Shown here: piece by piece, positions 12,681 to 19,560 of the stretch
Position numbering within the stretch: position 1 is the first letter of the stretch
Layout of the letters: each line of letters begins with the position of its first letter
NCBI GenBank assembly: GCA_025999775.1
Contig: BNXT01000009.1
Coordinates: 1-19,763, forward strand
Direction: 5' to 3'
Length of the DNA: 19,763 bases
From: Bacteroidia bacterium
GTDB taxonomy: Bacteria; Bacteroidota; Bacteroidia; Bacteroidales; P3
The notes under the pieces: model-generated
Told to the model about the DNA's origin: nothing
What the model saw: the letters and a program-made list of their open reading frames with translations, nothing else
The model's database searches: none
Translations under genes and position numbers: made by a program

Positions 12681-14567
12681 TTATTTTTTCACCACTTTCG
12701 CTGTTCTGGTTGGTGAGCCTGCCGAACCACCTACTTTCACAATGTACTCGCCTGCGGGCAAATGCGAAATATCAATGGTGATGGTGCCACCCTGTAGGGG
12801 CAAGGCGTGCCTTGCCCCTACAAGAACACCATTCACAGTGTAAATCTCTATTTTGTCTCCCGCTTTTAATTCTCCATTCTCAACTATCAATTCTCCATTA
12901 ACTACGGGGTTGGGGTAAATCGACAGTTGGACGGAAGAACTCTCGGCAATGCCGGTAGCTGAAGATGTCGTAAACGTCAAGGTATCGCCATTGATAGTGC
13001 CTGTTGCCGTTGTTGCATAAGCGTAGAACTGATATTGCGTACCTGCCGTCAGTCCCGTTATATTACCAGTTGCGCTCGTAGCCCACGAACTTGCAGAGGA
13101 TTGTTTGTATTTAAAGCCCTGTGCGGTAATTGTTTCGCTGCCTGCCGTTACCGATTTGTTTAGCGTTGCCGTTGTTTGCGTGATGTTGGTTGCGGCAAGC
13201 GTGGTAACGGTTGGCGGAGTAGTTGGTGATGTGCTCCACACGTTGAGTGTGTAGGCACCCGTTGTGTTTTGACTATATGTAGTGGCAACAATATAGTAGA
13301 CACCGGCTCCTGTAATCGTGTGTGCAATATAGGAATTATAACTACCATAGCTATCGTCATCAGATGCCACAAATACATAGTTCGTTCCATTGTATTTATA
13401 AAGATAGAGATAAGGGTCAATATTTCCTATCTCGACATGGGATATCTTGATGCTGTCGCCTGCTGGTAAGTCAATTCTATAGGCAGCGGCATAATATGTT
13501 CCGCCGCTATTCCTGAAGCTCAGCGCAGAATTGCCCTCAACGGGCGCAGAATCACCCAAAAAACCGTTTTGGCTAAACGAGAGAGGGCTGCTGTAGGGTA
13601 TCGCTATTGCATTGCCAAGCAATTCCGTCAGGGTGATGGATACGATTGTAGCAGCAGCTGTTGTAAACGTCAATGTACTGCCATTAGTTGTTCCGCTTGC
13701 CGTTACTGCATAAGCGTAGAACTCATATTGCGTATTTGCCGTCAGTCCCGTTATATTGTCGCTTGTACTTATAGTCCACGAACTTTCAGAGGATTCTCTG
13801 TATCTAAAGCCCAGCGCAATAATAGTTTCGCTGCCTGCTGTTACCGATTTGTTCAGCGTTGCCGTTGCATGCGTAATGTTAGTGGCGTCAAGCGTGGTAA
13901 CGGTTGGAGGGGTAACAGCGGTTGCTACGTATAGGACACAGCGGACTGAATGACCACTTTTGCGGTTGTTGCGGATCCATCCGATATCGTGGCTGCCGAA
14001 GAACCATTGGTAGGCGGTATAGATATCTTCCTGCGTACTCGACCAATAGTTGCCGTGCATGTCCGAACCGTAGAGCATACCGCTGAGGATGTCGCGATAG
14101 CCCGCAATAGGAAGAAAAATAGAATTACCGCTACTCTTGTCAGCAAATTTTCTGCCTCTTACGCCATTTTGAGTTATCCAAACATTGCTTACTTTGCTTG
14201 TGTCAAGCAAAGTAAGCATCTCATCAACAGTCGGCACGTGCCAACCCGCAGGCGAAGGGTCGTTGGCTGCTGTCCAAGTAGTGCCGGAAGGGGTGCTTTG
14301 GTCCCAACCTGTAACTGTACCTGTGGCAGCCCACGCCTTTTTTCTGTTCCACTGGTACAACTTACCCGCACTTTCAGGCGTTGCGGCAAATGTACCCGGT
14401 GCATCCACATTGCGGGTTGCCCACGTTACACCGTTTATAACAACGCCGGGGTCAGTGGTTGCTGTTTGTGCAAAACCTGTTAATGCGCACATTGCTATCA
14501 TTACCGAGCAAAACATTTTGCTCATAAAATTGTGCGCTTTTGCGCAATTGAAAAATAACTTTTGCAT
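12681..14567 (-). CDS. Secreted FISUMP / fibronectin III / PPC protein with T9SS sorting domain
   Basis: With the ATG at 14567 the protein has 628 residues and begins MQKLFFNCAKAHNFMSKMFC, a signal peptide ending near GFA-Q (33/34). The earlier in-frame codon at 14624 lies inside the preceding gene and is rejected. A FISUMP domain (about 40-211) runs from GVVINGVTWATRNVDAPGTF through NDPSPAGWHVPTVDEML to NYWSSTQ. A fibronectin type III domain (TPPTVTTLDATNITHATATL) follows, then a pre-peptidase C-terminal-like domain with DPYLYLYKYNGTNYVFVASD, a second similar FN3 domain, and the sorting domain from LSIYPNPVVNGEL to TAKVVKK. Three dispersed DNA repeats lie in frame within that sorting domain. 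Expected to be exported through the outer membrane; binding partner unknown. Last gene of the probable operon. Confidence 0.88.
   Translation of the reverse strand: MQKLFFNCAKAHNFMSKMFCSVMIAMCALTGFAQTATTDPGVVINGVTWATRNVDAPGTFAATPESAGKLYQWNRKKAWAATGTVTGWDQSTPSGTTWTAANDPSPAGWHVPTVDEMLTLLDTSKVSNVWITQNGVRGRKFADKSSGNSIFLPIAGYRDILSGMLYGSDMHGNYWSSTQEDIYTAYQWFFGSHDIGWIRNNRKSGHSVRCVLYVATAVTPPTVTTLDATNITHATATLNKSVTAGSETIIALGFRYRESSESSWTISTSDNITGLTANTQYEFYAYAVTASGTTNGSTLTFTTAAATIVSITLTELLGNAIAIPYSSPLSFSQNGFLGDSAPVEGNSALSFRNSGGTYYAAAYRIDLPAGDSIKISHVEIGNIDPYLYLYKYNGTNYVFVASDDDSYGSYNSYIAHTITGAGVYYIVATTYSQNTTGAYTLNVWSTSPTTPPTVTTLAATNITQTTATLNKSVTAGSETITAQGFKYKQSSASSWATSATGNITGLTAGTQYQFYAYATTATGTINGDTLTFTTSSATGIAESSSVQLSIYPNPVVNGELIVENGELKAGDKIEIYTVNGVLVGARHALPLQGGTITIDISHLPAGEYIVKVGGSAGSPTRTAKVVKK
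12708..12731 (-). repeat. REP-like 24-bp repeat in frame in the sorting domain
   Basis: GGTTGGTGAGCCTGCC followed by GAACCACC is an imperfect inverted repeat. It encodes the extra residues GGSAGSPT between IVKV and RTAKVVKK; the sorting domain of the 7360 gene has only RNRVAKVVKK there. Its TGAGCCTGCCGAA core resembles the TACGCTCAACGA-type hairpins at 265, 801 and 842 only in style. Confidence 0.5.
12794..12821 (-). repeat. 28-bp palindrome in frame in the sorting domain
   Basis: Identical to the perfect intergenic palindrome at 1009-1036 except for one central base. It encodes about nine extra residues (VGARHALPLQG region) between IYTVNGVL and GTITIDISHLPAGEY, while the paralogous domain at 7360-10512 has AVHNVSDNADGVS at that point. 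Confidence 0.85.
12867..12900 (-). repeat. NGEL-type repeat inside the sorting domain
   Basis: On the minus strand it encodes NGELIVENGELKAG directly after YPNPVV, the same place as in the 7360 gene. It is related to the non-coding copies near 12557-12680. Confidence 0.7.
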
Positions 14568-14577
14568 ATTTTTGTAT

Positions 14578-14985
14578 TTAATTTGATTTGTTTTTATGAT
14601 AGTCGGCGGACTTGTCACCGTCACTTAACGTTAACCCGTCTGCTCCTCCGGAGTATTCATACGCTTTGTTATCAATAAAGAGATGATACTCGGACACTTC
14701 CCAAGTAGTAACCTTGCCGTTTATAACTGCCGTTCCATCTTTTAGAAACTCTATCTCACCCTTTGGAAAACCGTCAGGTATTGGGTTTCCAAGTGTGCTT
14801 ACTTTTCCGTTTCCTTCACTAATGTATATCATTCGGGATGCTTCCCATTTGCCAACCAATTTTGAAGGATGTTTTTTACTGTCGCACGAGGCGAAAACGA
14901 AGATAGCCGAGGCTATCATTACCGAGCAAAGCATTTTGCTCATAAAACTGTGCGCTTTTGCGCAATTGAAATTTACTTTTTGCAT
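14578..14985 (-). CDS. Small lipoprotein, possibly lipocalin-like
   Basis: A 135-residue protein whose signal peptide ends in the lipobox FASC, with Cys34 as the lipidation site. The mature part has LVGKWEASRMIYIS (from about 43), GEIEFLKDGTAVINGKVTTW and YHLFIDNKAYEY. This spacing of short beta strands with GKW resembles lipocalin-like domains, a weak call by motif only. Its first 33 codons are nearly identical in DNA to those of the gene at 15029-15796. An alternative start at Met15 would give a shorter, typical signal peptide. The stop is 10 nt before the next gene's ATG, so co-transcription is likely. Confidence 0.75.
   Translation of the reverse strand: MQKVNFNCAKAHSFMSKMLCSVMIASAIFVFASCDSKKHPSKLVGKWEASRMIYISEGNGKVSTLGNPIPDGFPKGEIEFLKDGTAVINGKVTTWEVSEYHLFIDNKAYEYSGGADGLTLSDGDKSADYHKNKSN
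14882..14975 (-). repeat. Signal-peptide cassette, copy 1 (94 bp)
   Basis: Matches 15696-15789 over 94 bp with a single difference. It covers codons 4-34, ending at the lipobox Cys. It contains the small hairpin TGCGC-TTTT-GCGCA (14951-14964). A third, shorter copy forms the start of the 14567 gene (about 14494-14552). Confidence 0.9.
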
Positions 14986-15028
14986 ATTCTTTGTTTTTCT
15001 AAATGATTTGTATCTAATGAATTGAAAC

Positions 15029-15796
15029 TTACTCTTTCTCTAATTTGAAAGATTTTTTACTCGTTGTGCCATCGGCAGACCATTCTTGAGTAACGTAAAA
15101 CACATAGCCCGAATTTATGTCTTTCACCTTATGGACGATTGCCGATTCGGATTTGGAAACTAATTCCGGCTTGGTCAATGACAGGACAGTGTTCTCGTAA
15201 TCTTCGATAAAACGTTTTGTGCGGTTTGTATAAGACAAGTTGCCCAAACAATCTACCAGTTCCTCGCTGATGCCGTAAGTATCTTGGAAATACTTCTTAT
15301 AGTTATCGTTATCGTCTCTGTTTATTACCGAAACAAACACAACAGGGTTTCCATTAAGAGGATTCATTTTGTATTTCCTATCATCGAAATTATAGACCAT
15401 AGACCATAGAGGATCGTAATATAAGATTCCATTTTTGGAATGATACCCCCTTTCTCCAGTGAATTTGAATGTTTTGCCATACGTTGCAGAAATCACCAAT
15501 GGATAATCGTAAGGCTCAATAACTACCAAATTCCCTTTTGCTATTTCTTCATCGAAAATTTCGATTGCTCTTTTCGCTGAGCCGTAAGGGTCGTTAGTCT
15601 GCGCAAAAGATTTCGACAAGCCCTGGTGCTTCGCTATGGCAACCGCCGCTCTGAAATTGCCCTCGAACTCCCGCACGTTGAATCTTTTGCGAGAATCGCA
15701 CGAGGCGAAAACGAAGATAGCCGAGGCTATCATTACCGAGCAAAACATTTTGCTCATAAAACTGTGCGCTTTTGCGCAATTGAAATTTATTCTCAT
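15029..15796 (-). CDS. Lipoprotein of unknown function
   Basis: A 255-residue lipoprotein with lipobox FASC and Cys33. The mature part contains NDPYGSAKRAIEIFDEEIAK, then GNLVVIEPYDYPLV, GYHSKNGILYYDPLWSMVYN, and a C-terminal part with DINSGYVFYVTQEWSADGTT and a lysine-rich end. I do not recognise the family. The gene lies between two lipoprotein genes in the same direction, with gaps of 43 nt downstream and 27 nt upstream, so it is probably part of one envelope operon. The first 33 codons are shared almost exactly with the gene at 14578-14985 while the mature parts are unrelated. Met14 is an alternative start. Confidence 0.78.
   Translation of the reverse strand: MRINFNCAKAHSFMSKMFCSVMIASAIFVFASCDSRKRFNVREFEGNFRAAVAIAKHQGLSKSFAQTNDPYGSAKRAIEIFDEEIAKGNLVVIEPYDYPLVISATYGKTFKFTGERGYHSKNGILYYDPLWSMVYNFDDRKYKMNPLNGNPVVFVSVINRDDNDNYKKYFQDTYGISEELVDCLGNLSYTNRTKRFIEDYENTVLSLTKPELVSKSESAIVHKVKDINSGYVFYVTQEWSADGTTSKKSFKLEKE
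15696..15789 (-). repeat. Signal-peptide cassette, copy 2 (94 bp)
   Basis: Partner of 14882-14975 (93 of 94 positions equal by eye). The hairpin TGCGC-TTTT-GCGCA is at 15765-15778, just upstream of the internal ATG that is the alternative start. Confidence 0.9.
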
Positions 15797-15823
15797 ATTT
15801 TCTGAATTTAAAAGTTAAAAAAA

Positions 15824-16462
15824 TCATTTTGCCACAGGGCGAATTGATTGCCCGTACCTGCGATAGTCGTAGTTCCAATCAGCCAAGTCGCTGTCGATGG
15901 TCAGCTCGTAGGCGCTGCCTTTGTTGTACTGCGTACAGCTCCAATAGGCGCCGTTCGTTCCTACGAAGCGGAGCATACCATCGCTGTAATCACACCATCC
16001 TGCGGCAGGTAGGAACATGGATTCGCCGGTGGCTTTGTCGGTAAACTTTCTGCCATTTACACCGTTTTGCTTTATCCATTCATTGCGTACCATATCTTTG
16101 TCAAGCAAGGATATTAGTTCGTCTATTGTTGGCACGCGCCAGCCATTAGGCGAAGGGTCGTTGTAGCTTTCCCAAATAGTACCGACGGGTATGGAATTAT
16201 CCCAATCTGTATAGTCATTACTTCTATAGCCGATTCTACGATTCCATTGGTAGAACATTCCTGTCTGTTCTGGCGAAGAGGTAAACCTGCCGGGCGCTTC
16301 TACATTGCGGGTTGCCCAACGCACGCCGTTGATTACAACGCCTTCATCGGACGTTTCTTTGGCGCACGAGGCTAAACTCACTGCAAGCATTACGAGCATC
16401 AGACAGCAAAATGCTATGCTCATAAAACTGCGGGTGTTAGCCCTGAGAACTTGATAGTTCAT
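15824..16462 (-). CDS. FISUMP-domain lipoprotein
   Basis: A 212-residue lipoprotein: signal peptide MNYQVLRANTRSFMSIAFCC and onward to lipobox LASC, Cys33, followed by AKETSDE. The acidic residues shortly after Cys resemble surface-export signals reported for Bacteroidota lipoproteins; this is inference. The rest is one FISUMP domain (about 41-212): GVVINGVRWATRNVEAPGRF, FYQWNRR, NDPSPNGWRVPTIDELISLL, GRKFTDKATGESMFLPAAGW, AYWSCTQ and GQSIRP. This is the same domain as in the protein at 12681-14567, here without FN3, PPC or a sorting domain. The family function is unknown. The upstream gene ends 41 nt before the ATG. Confidence 0.88.
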   Translation of the reverse strand: MNYQVLRANTRSFMSIAFCCLMLVMLAVSLASCAKETSDEGVVINGVRWATRNVEAPGRFTSSPEQTGMFYQWNRRIGYRSNDYTDWDNSIPVGTIWESYNDPSPNGWRVPTIDELISLLDKDMVRNEWIKQNGVNGRKFTDKATGESMFLPAAGWCDYSDGMLRFVGTNGAYWSCTQYNKGSAYELTIDSDLADWNYDYRRYGQSIRPVAK

Positions 16463-16503
16463 TTTTTTGAATTTATTTGTTAGTAATATCCCTAATTACT
16501 CAA

Positions 16504-17394
16504 TTATTCTACCAGTGTTGGGTGCATTGCTAAAAAATAGCTAATAGCCTCTTTTGCAGGGTCTCCCCAATTTCCATAAGGGTTGGAGCTGGTGGTATTC
16601 GTTTTGTCTTCGACTAACATGTTACCTGTACTCATATCAAATGTACGAAAAGTCCATGAGGCTTTACGCACCCAGGGGGATGATTGATTTTTCATGGTAA
16701 TAAGCACTAAAATATACTTATCGTCCGGGGTTACATTTTTACTGTGGTCTTTCACAAATTTATCAGCATCAATGCCTTGCGTCTTCTCCAATCCTTTTTT
16801 GGCGGCATAGCCTTCCGATTGAACACTGAACCCTTTCGTTCTCATTTCAACAAATATTGCAGAGTAACATGCCTCTCGTTGTCCACTGGGAATATCTGTT
16901 GCAATCACCACAGGCAATGTTCCATTTGATTGGGCGCCTGCCGCTGTTTGCTGTGAAGCGTTAGTTGATTGTGTAATGTTTGTTTGCTTTTGATTTGGTG
17001 CAACAAAAGCGTAATCTTCTTTTTTGAAAAACACATCTTTATCTCCATTTGCATAGCAAATTCTAAAAATCTCTGATTTCTTTAATGTGTAAGCGGGTCC
17101 AGTTTTATTAGCCCATTTCTTGTACTCAATTTCAGTATCACCAATTTTTTGCACTACTGCATTAATGTCATCACCATTTAGCAAGGTGATAATATCCGGC
17201 TTAGCGCTTTGAGTTTGAGCTGATACACTCGATACGCTTGCCGTTGAAAACAAACATAACAGCGCTGCTAACAGCATTAAATACACCCTACTCTTTACAA
17301 TTGGATTTTCGGACGCTCCTCGTTTTTGAAATGGTTTCTGCTCCATTCTTCCGCTACTGTGAGCGGGCTTGATTAAATTTGTGGTATTACTCAT
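16504..17394 (-). CDS. Exported protein with N-terminal domain common in Bacteroidota; function unknown
   Basis: From the ATG at 17394 the protein has 296 residues. A GTG codon at 17436 is also in frame but poorly supported, and Met17 (17346) is another possible start. A hydrophobic segment at about 37-58 (VYLMLLAALLCLFSTASVSS) ends in SAQ, suggesting export with a long n-region. Residues 67-122 (DIITLLNGDDINAVVQKIGD, then EIEYKKWANKTGPAYTLKKS) follow a pattern frequent in exported Bacteroidota proteins that I cannot name. A Q/N/T-rich linker (about 131-155) leads to a second domain with PVVIATDIPSGQREACYSAI and WTFRTFDMSTGNMLVEDKT. It is first in the minus-strand run and lies directly after the structured RNA candidate at 17475-17721. 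Confidence 0.7.
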   Translation of the reverse strand: MSNTTNLIKPAHSSGRMEQKPFQKRGASENPIVKSRVYLMLLAALLCLFSTASVSSVSAQTQSAKPDIITLLNGDDINAVVQKIGDTEIEYKKWANKTGPAYTLKKSEIFRICYANGDKDVFFKKEDYAFVAPNQKQTNITQSTNASQQTAAGAQSNGTLPVVIATDIPSGQREACYSAIFVEMRTKGFSVQSEGYAAKKGLEKTQGIDADKFVKDHSKNVTPDDKYILVLITMKNQSSPWVRKASWTFRTFDMSTGNMLVEDKTNTTSSNPYGNWGDPAKEAISYFLAMHPTLVE

Positions 17395-17474
17395 AAAACC
17401 TAAAAATATTTTTTGCCTCCACTTTGCAACGTGCACGGCTATCGACTTACTCCGTTTTATCTTTGAATTTGGAC

Positions 17475-17521
17475 AAAAAAATAGCGTGGAAACATCCTGT
17501 CTGAACTTCAGGTTTCCACGC
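17475..17521 (-). terminator. Strong intrinsic terminator of the RNA candidate
   Basis: GCGTGGAAAC (17484-17493) and GTTTCCACGC (17512-17521) form a perfect 10-bp stem, followed on the minus strand by TA and seven T (17481-17475). It lies about 80 nt before the ATG at 17394, so it either ends a separate small RNA or controls entry into the operon. Confidence 0.8.
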
Positions 17522-17721
17522 CTATACCTCTGGCAAGTTGCTCCACGCCGTACACACGGCGTTTCGCTAACTATTCTTGAGGTATAACCCTTGCACGGGC
17601 TAAAATTTTGTGGAAAATGAAGTTCAAGAATAACGCAATACGCTATTTAATATGTCTTTATTTTGTGTACTTTACGCACACGATTTTTTTTATTTCATTC
17701 GCAATATATTTATTTAAAAAT
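17475..17721 (-). ncRNA. Structured RNA candidate: 6S-like RNA or attenuating leader
   Basis: Reading the minus strand, a TATCTTTG element (17735-17728) would start an RNA that ends at a strong terminator (17521-17475). Visible pairings are TATACCTC/GAGGTATA (17523-17530/17579-17586), ACGCCGT/ACGGCGT with loop ACAC (17545-17562), GTTGC/GCTAAC with one bulge (17537-17541/17566-17571), and CCC/GGG (17588-17590/17597-17599). A closing stem is possible: TGAACTTCA 17502-17510 with TGAAGTTCA 17618-17626, and TTTCCAC 17513-17519 with GTGGAAA 17610-17616. That stem uses the same bases as the terminator, so the two folds exclude each other. Consensus elements of TPP, cobalamin, SAM-I, FMN, tmRNA, RNase P and SRP RNA were not recognised. 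No coding frame explains it. Confidence 0.55.
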
Positions 17722-17727
17722 TCGGTG

Positions 17728-17735
17728 CAAAGATA
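17728..17735 (-). promoter_or_regulatory. -7 element of the RNA candidate / envelope operon
   Basis: TATCTTTG followed by C on the minus strand fits TAnnTTTG. No TAnnTTTG was found between the terminator and the ATG at 17394, so the operon may be read from this promoter through the terminator. The -33 region is AT-rich without a clear TTG at 19-21 nt. Confidence 0.5.
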
Positions 17736-17750
17736 CGAAATATTTTTTTA

Positions 17751-17790
17751 ATTGAAAAATTTAGGAATTTAGAAATGTAGAAATTCCCCT
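17751..17790. repeat. AATTTAGGAATT dispersed repeat
   Basis: ATTGAAAAATTTAGGAATTT followed by AGAAATGTAGAAATTCCCC closely matches 12344-12386 and is partly inverted at about 6941-6960. Confidence 0.7.
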
Positions 17791-17814
17791 ACATTATTCA
17801 TTATTTAGTAAAGT

Positions 17815-17997
17815 CCCCTGAAAGGGGCAAATCAATAGCGTAGGACAACGTCCTACGAAAGGATGGCTATATATCCCTCTTCCATCAGGCTGAAAGCCTG
17901 ACATCCGGTAGATTTCGCCCTTTCAGGGCTTAATTGTGATACCGCTACATCTCACAGGGCGTTGCCCATGTGCTATTGATTTCGCTCTTTCAGAGCG
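17815..17997. repeat. Array of six hairpins with TGAAA/TTTCA loops
   Basis: In order: CCCC-TGAAA-GGGG 17815-17827, CGTAGGAC-AAC-GTCCTACG 17839-17857, CAGGC-TGAAA-GCCTG 17886-17900, GCCC-TTTCA-GGGC 17917-17929, a CACAGGGC/GCCCATGTG stem with a bulge 17953-17972, and CGCTC-TTTCA-GAGCG 17983-17997. The two ends mirror each other: an outer hairpin, AAATCAATAGC or its complement, then an inner hairpin. The region 17736-18133 holds no gene. Confidence 0.8.
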
Positions 17998-18060
17998 TTT
18001 TAAACTCCACACTCCACACTCCACCTTCAACACTCTTTCATTGTTAATTATTCATTATTG

Positions 18061-18091
18061 GTGTGTAATTGGAATTTTTTATGTAAATTTG
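18061..18091 (+). promoter_or_regulatory. Promoter for the OmpH-like gene and nadC
   Basis: GTGTGTAATT (18061-18070), 13 nt, then TAAATTTG (18084-18091): the same arrangement as at 1083-1113. The ATG follows 42 nt later at 18134. An ATTATTCATT block precedes it in both places. Confidence 0.55.
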
Positions 18092-18133
18092 CAATCTGAA
18101 ATTCACTATTAACGTAAAACAGAATTTAATTAC

Positions 18134-18718
18134 ATGAAAAAGCTATTTACCTTAACGCTACTCTTTGGACTTTTTACCGCATGCCAGTCATCCTCTCAAA
18201 AAGAGCCTGTTGCAACGATTTCCAACAATGCCATCCCTTCCGAAATTACCATTGCAACGGTTGATACAGACACTGTATTTGCTCATTTTGCTATGGTAGA
18301 AGACCTCAAAAGTGATTTAGAATCCACCGAAAAAAAACTCACAGACGACCTCCAAAGACAGGCACAGAGATTTCAAACAGATTACGATAATTACTTGAAA
18401 ATCGGCGCTACAATGACGCTTACCGAACAACATAAACGGGAAGACGAACTTAAAAAACGTCAAGAAGAATTGCAAGCGCTTGACCAACGTTACGCCCAAC
18501 AACTCGCTTTGCACCAACAACAACTGCAGAAAGACATAAGCGACAAGATTTTCTCGTTTATTGAGACCTACAATAAAGAGCATGGTAATTATAGTCTTGT
18601 TATCTCTAAATCTCGTTCTGCCGGCGTGTTGTATTCTTTGCCATCCATGGATGTGACGGAGGATTTTCTATCTGCGCTCAATGCGGATTACCAAAAATCC
18701 AAGAAATCCAAAAAATAG
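18134..18718 (+). CDS. OmpH/Skp-like periplasmic lipoprotein
   Basis: A 194-residue protein with signal peptide MKKLFTLTLLFGLFTAC and probable lipidation at Cys17. After a short linker comes IATVDTDTVFAHFAMVEDLK (about 40-60), the usual beginning of OmpH/Skp domains. A long charged helical region rich in Gln, Glu, Lys and Asp follows (about 60-140) and should form the coiled-coil tentacles that hold unfolded outer-membrane proteins. The end NYSLVISKSRSAGVLYSLPS contains the returning beta strands, and the tail is lysine rich. Skp proteins are normally soluble in the periplasm; the lipobox suggests membrane anchoring. It is followed two bases after its stop by nadC, probably in one transcript from the promoter at 18084. 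Confidence 0.85.
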   Translation: MKKLFTLTLLFGLFTACQSSSQKEPVATISNNAIPSEITIATVDTDTVFAHFAMVEDLKSDLESTEKKLTDDLQRQAQRFQTDYDNYLKIGATMTLTEQHKREDELKKRQEELQALDQRYAQQLALHQQQLQKDISDKIFSFIETYNKEHGNYSLVISKSRSAGVLYSLPSMDVTEDFLSALNADYQKSKKSKK

Positions 18719-18720
18719 CA

Positions 18721-19560
18721 ATGAACAGTATTGATGGAGCTATTTGTCAAGCTTTAATTGAGGATGTAGGGGATGGCGACCATACCTCCTTAGCCTGCAT
18801 ACCTAAAGAAGCCATCGGGAAGGTTCATCTCTTAGTCAAAGCCAATGGTATCTTGGCAGGTGTTAACATTGCCCAACGTGTCTTCAACATGGTAGATCCC
18901 GACATTAGATTTCATTCGTTGTTGCAAGACGGTAGTCCCATCGCGGTTGGCGATATTGCCTTTGAAGCCGGCGGACGCATACAAAGTCTGCTCAAAAGCG
19001 AACGGTTAGTATTAAATTTCATGCAACGTATGAGCGGTATTGCTACGCATACACACCATTTAGTACAAAAAATCGCACATACTCACGCTCAATTATTGGA
19101 TACTCGTAAAACCACCCCTAACGTGCGCATCTTCGAGAAAATGGCGGTTATCATCGGCGGCGGACAGAATCATCGTTTTGGGCTTTTTGACATGATTTTA
19201 ATCAAGGATAATCACGTAGATTTTGCCGGTGGTATAAAGCAAGCCATCAAAGCAACACAGGATTACCTCCATGCCACGCACCGTCAACTATCCGTAGAGA
19301 TAGAGGTGCGCTCGTTTGACGAATTACAACAAGTCCTTGATTATGGTGGTATAGATCGTATTATGTTGGATAATTTTACGCCGGACAACTTAGCTAAAGC
19401 GGTCGCAATAGTCAACCATCGCTATCAAACCGAAGCTTCCGGTAATATCACGAACGACACTATCGTCGCGTATGCCGAAACCGGTATTGATTACATCTCC
19501 GTCGGCTCTTTGACACATCAAATCCAAAGTTTAGATCTAAGTTTGAAAGCTTTCGATTAA
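18721..19560 (+). CDS. nadC: Nicotinate-nucleotide pyrophosphorylase (quinolinate phosphoribosyltransferase)
   Basis: The 279 residues match the length of NadC, which converts quinolinate and phosphoribosyl pyrophosphate to nicotinate mononucleotide, carbon dioxide and pyrophosphate in de novo NAD synthesis. Visible motifs are EDVGDGDHTS (14-23), ERLVLNFMQRMSGIAT (94-109), LDTRKTTP (126-133), GGGQNHRFGLFDMILIKDNH (146-165), VEIEVRS (192-198), IMLDNF (214-219), EASGNI (238-243) and DYISVGSLTH (257-266). The basic residues of the TRKTTP and NHR-KDNH regions bind the substrates in this family. The ATG at 18721 gives the usual family start. It follows the OmpH-like gene by two bases; nadA and nadB are not in the window. 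Confidence 0.95.
   Translation: MNSIDGAICQALIEDVGDGDHTSLACIPKEAIGKVHLLVKANGILAGVNIAQRVFNMVDPDIRFHSLLQDGSPIAVGDIAFEAGGRIQSLLKSERLVLNFMQRMSGIATHTHHLVQKIAHTHAQLLDTRKTTPNVRIFEKMAVIIGGGQNHRFGLFDMILIKDNHVDFAGGIKQAIKATQDYLHATHRQLSVEIEVRSFDELQQVLDYGGIDRIMLDNFTPDNLAKAVAIVNHRYQTEASGNITNDTIVAYAETGIDYISVGSLTHQIQSLDLSLKAFD

Noticed and set aside
13950-14483. Plus-strand 177-codon frame opposite the FISUMP protein
   Set aside because: Shadow of a well-supported gene; the sequence lacks recognisable domains and no promoter precedes it.
14568-14624. Upstream extension of the secreted FISUMP gene to 14624
   Set aside because: It would overlap the preceding lipoprotein gene and place about 19 residues before a signal peptide shared with neighbouring genes; the ATG at 14567 is better.
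17475-17721. tmRNA, RNase P RNA, SRP RNA or a common riboswitch
   Set aside because: None of the hallmark conserved segments of these families could be found in the minus-strand sequence; 6S RNA could not be excluded by eye.
17815-17997. CRISPR array
   Set aside because: The hairpin units differ in stem sequence and spacing and there are no regular spacers or cas genes.
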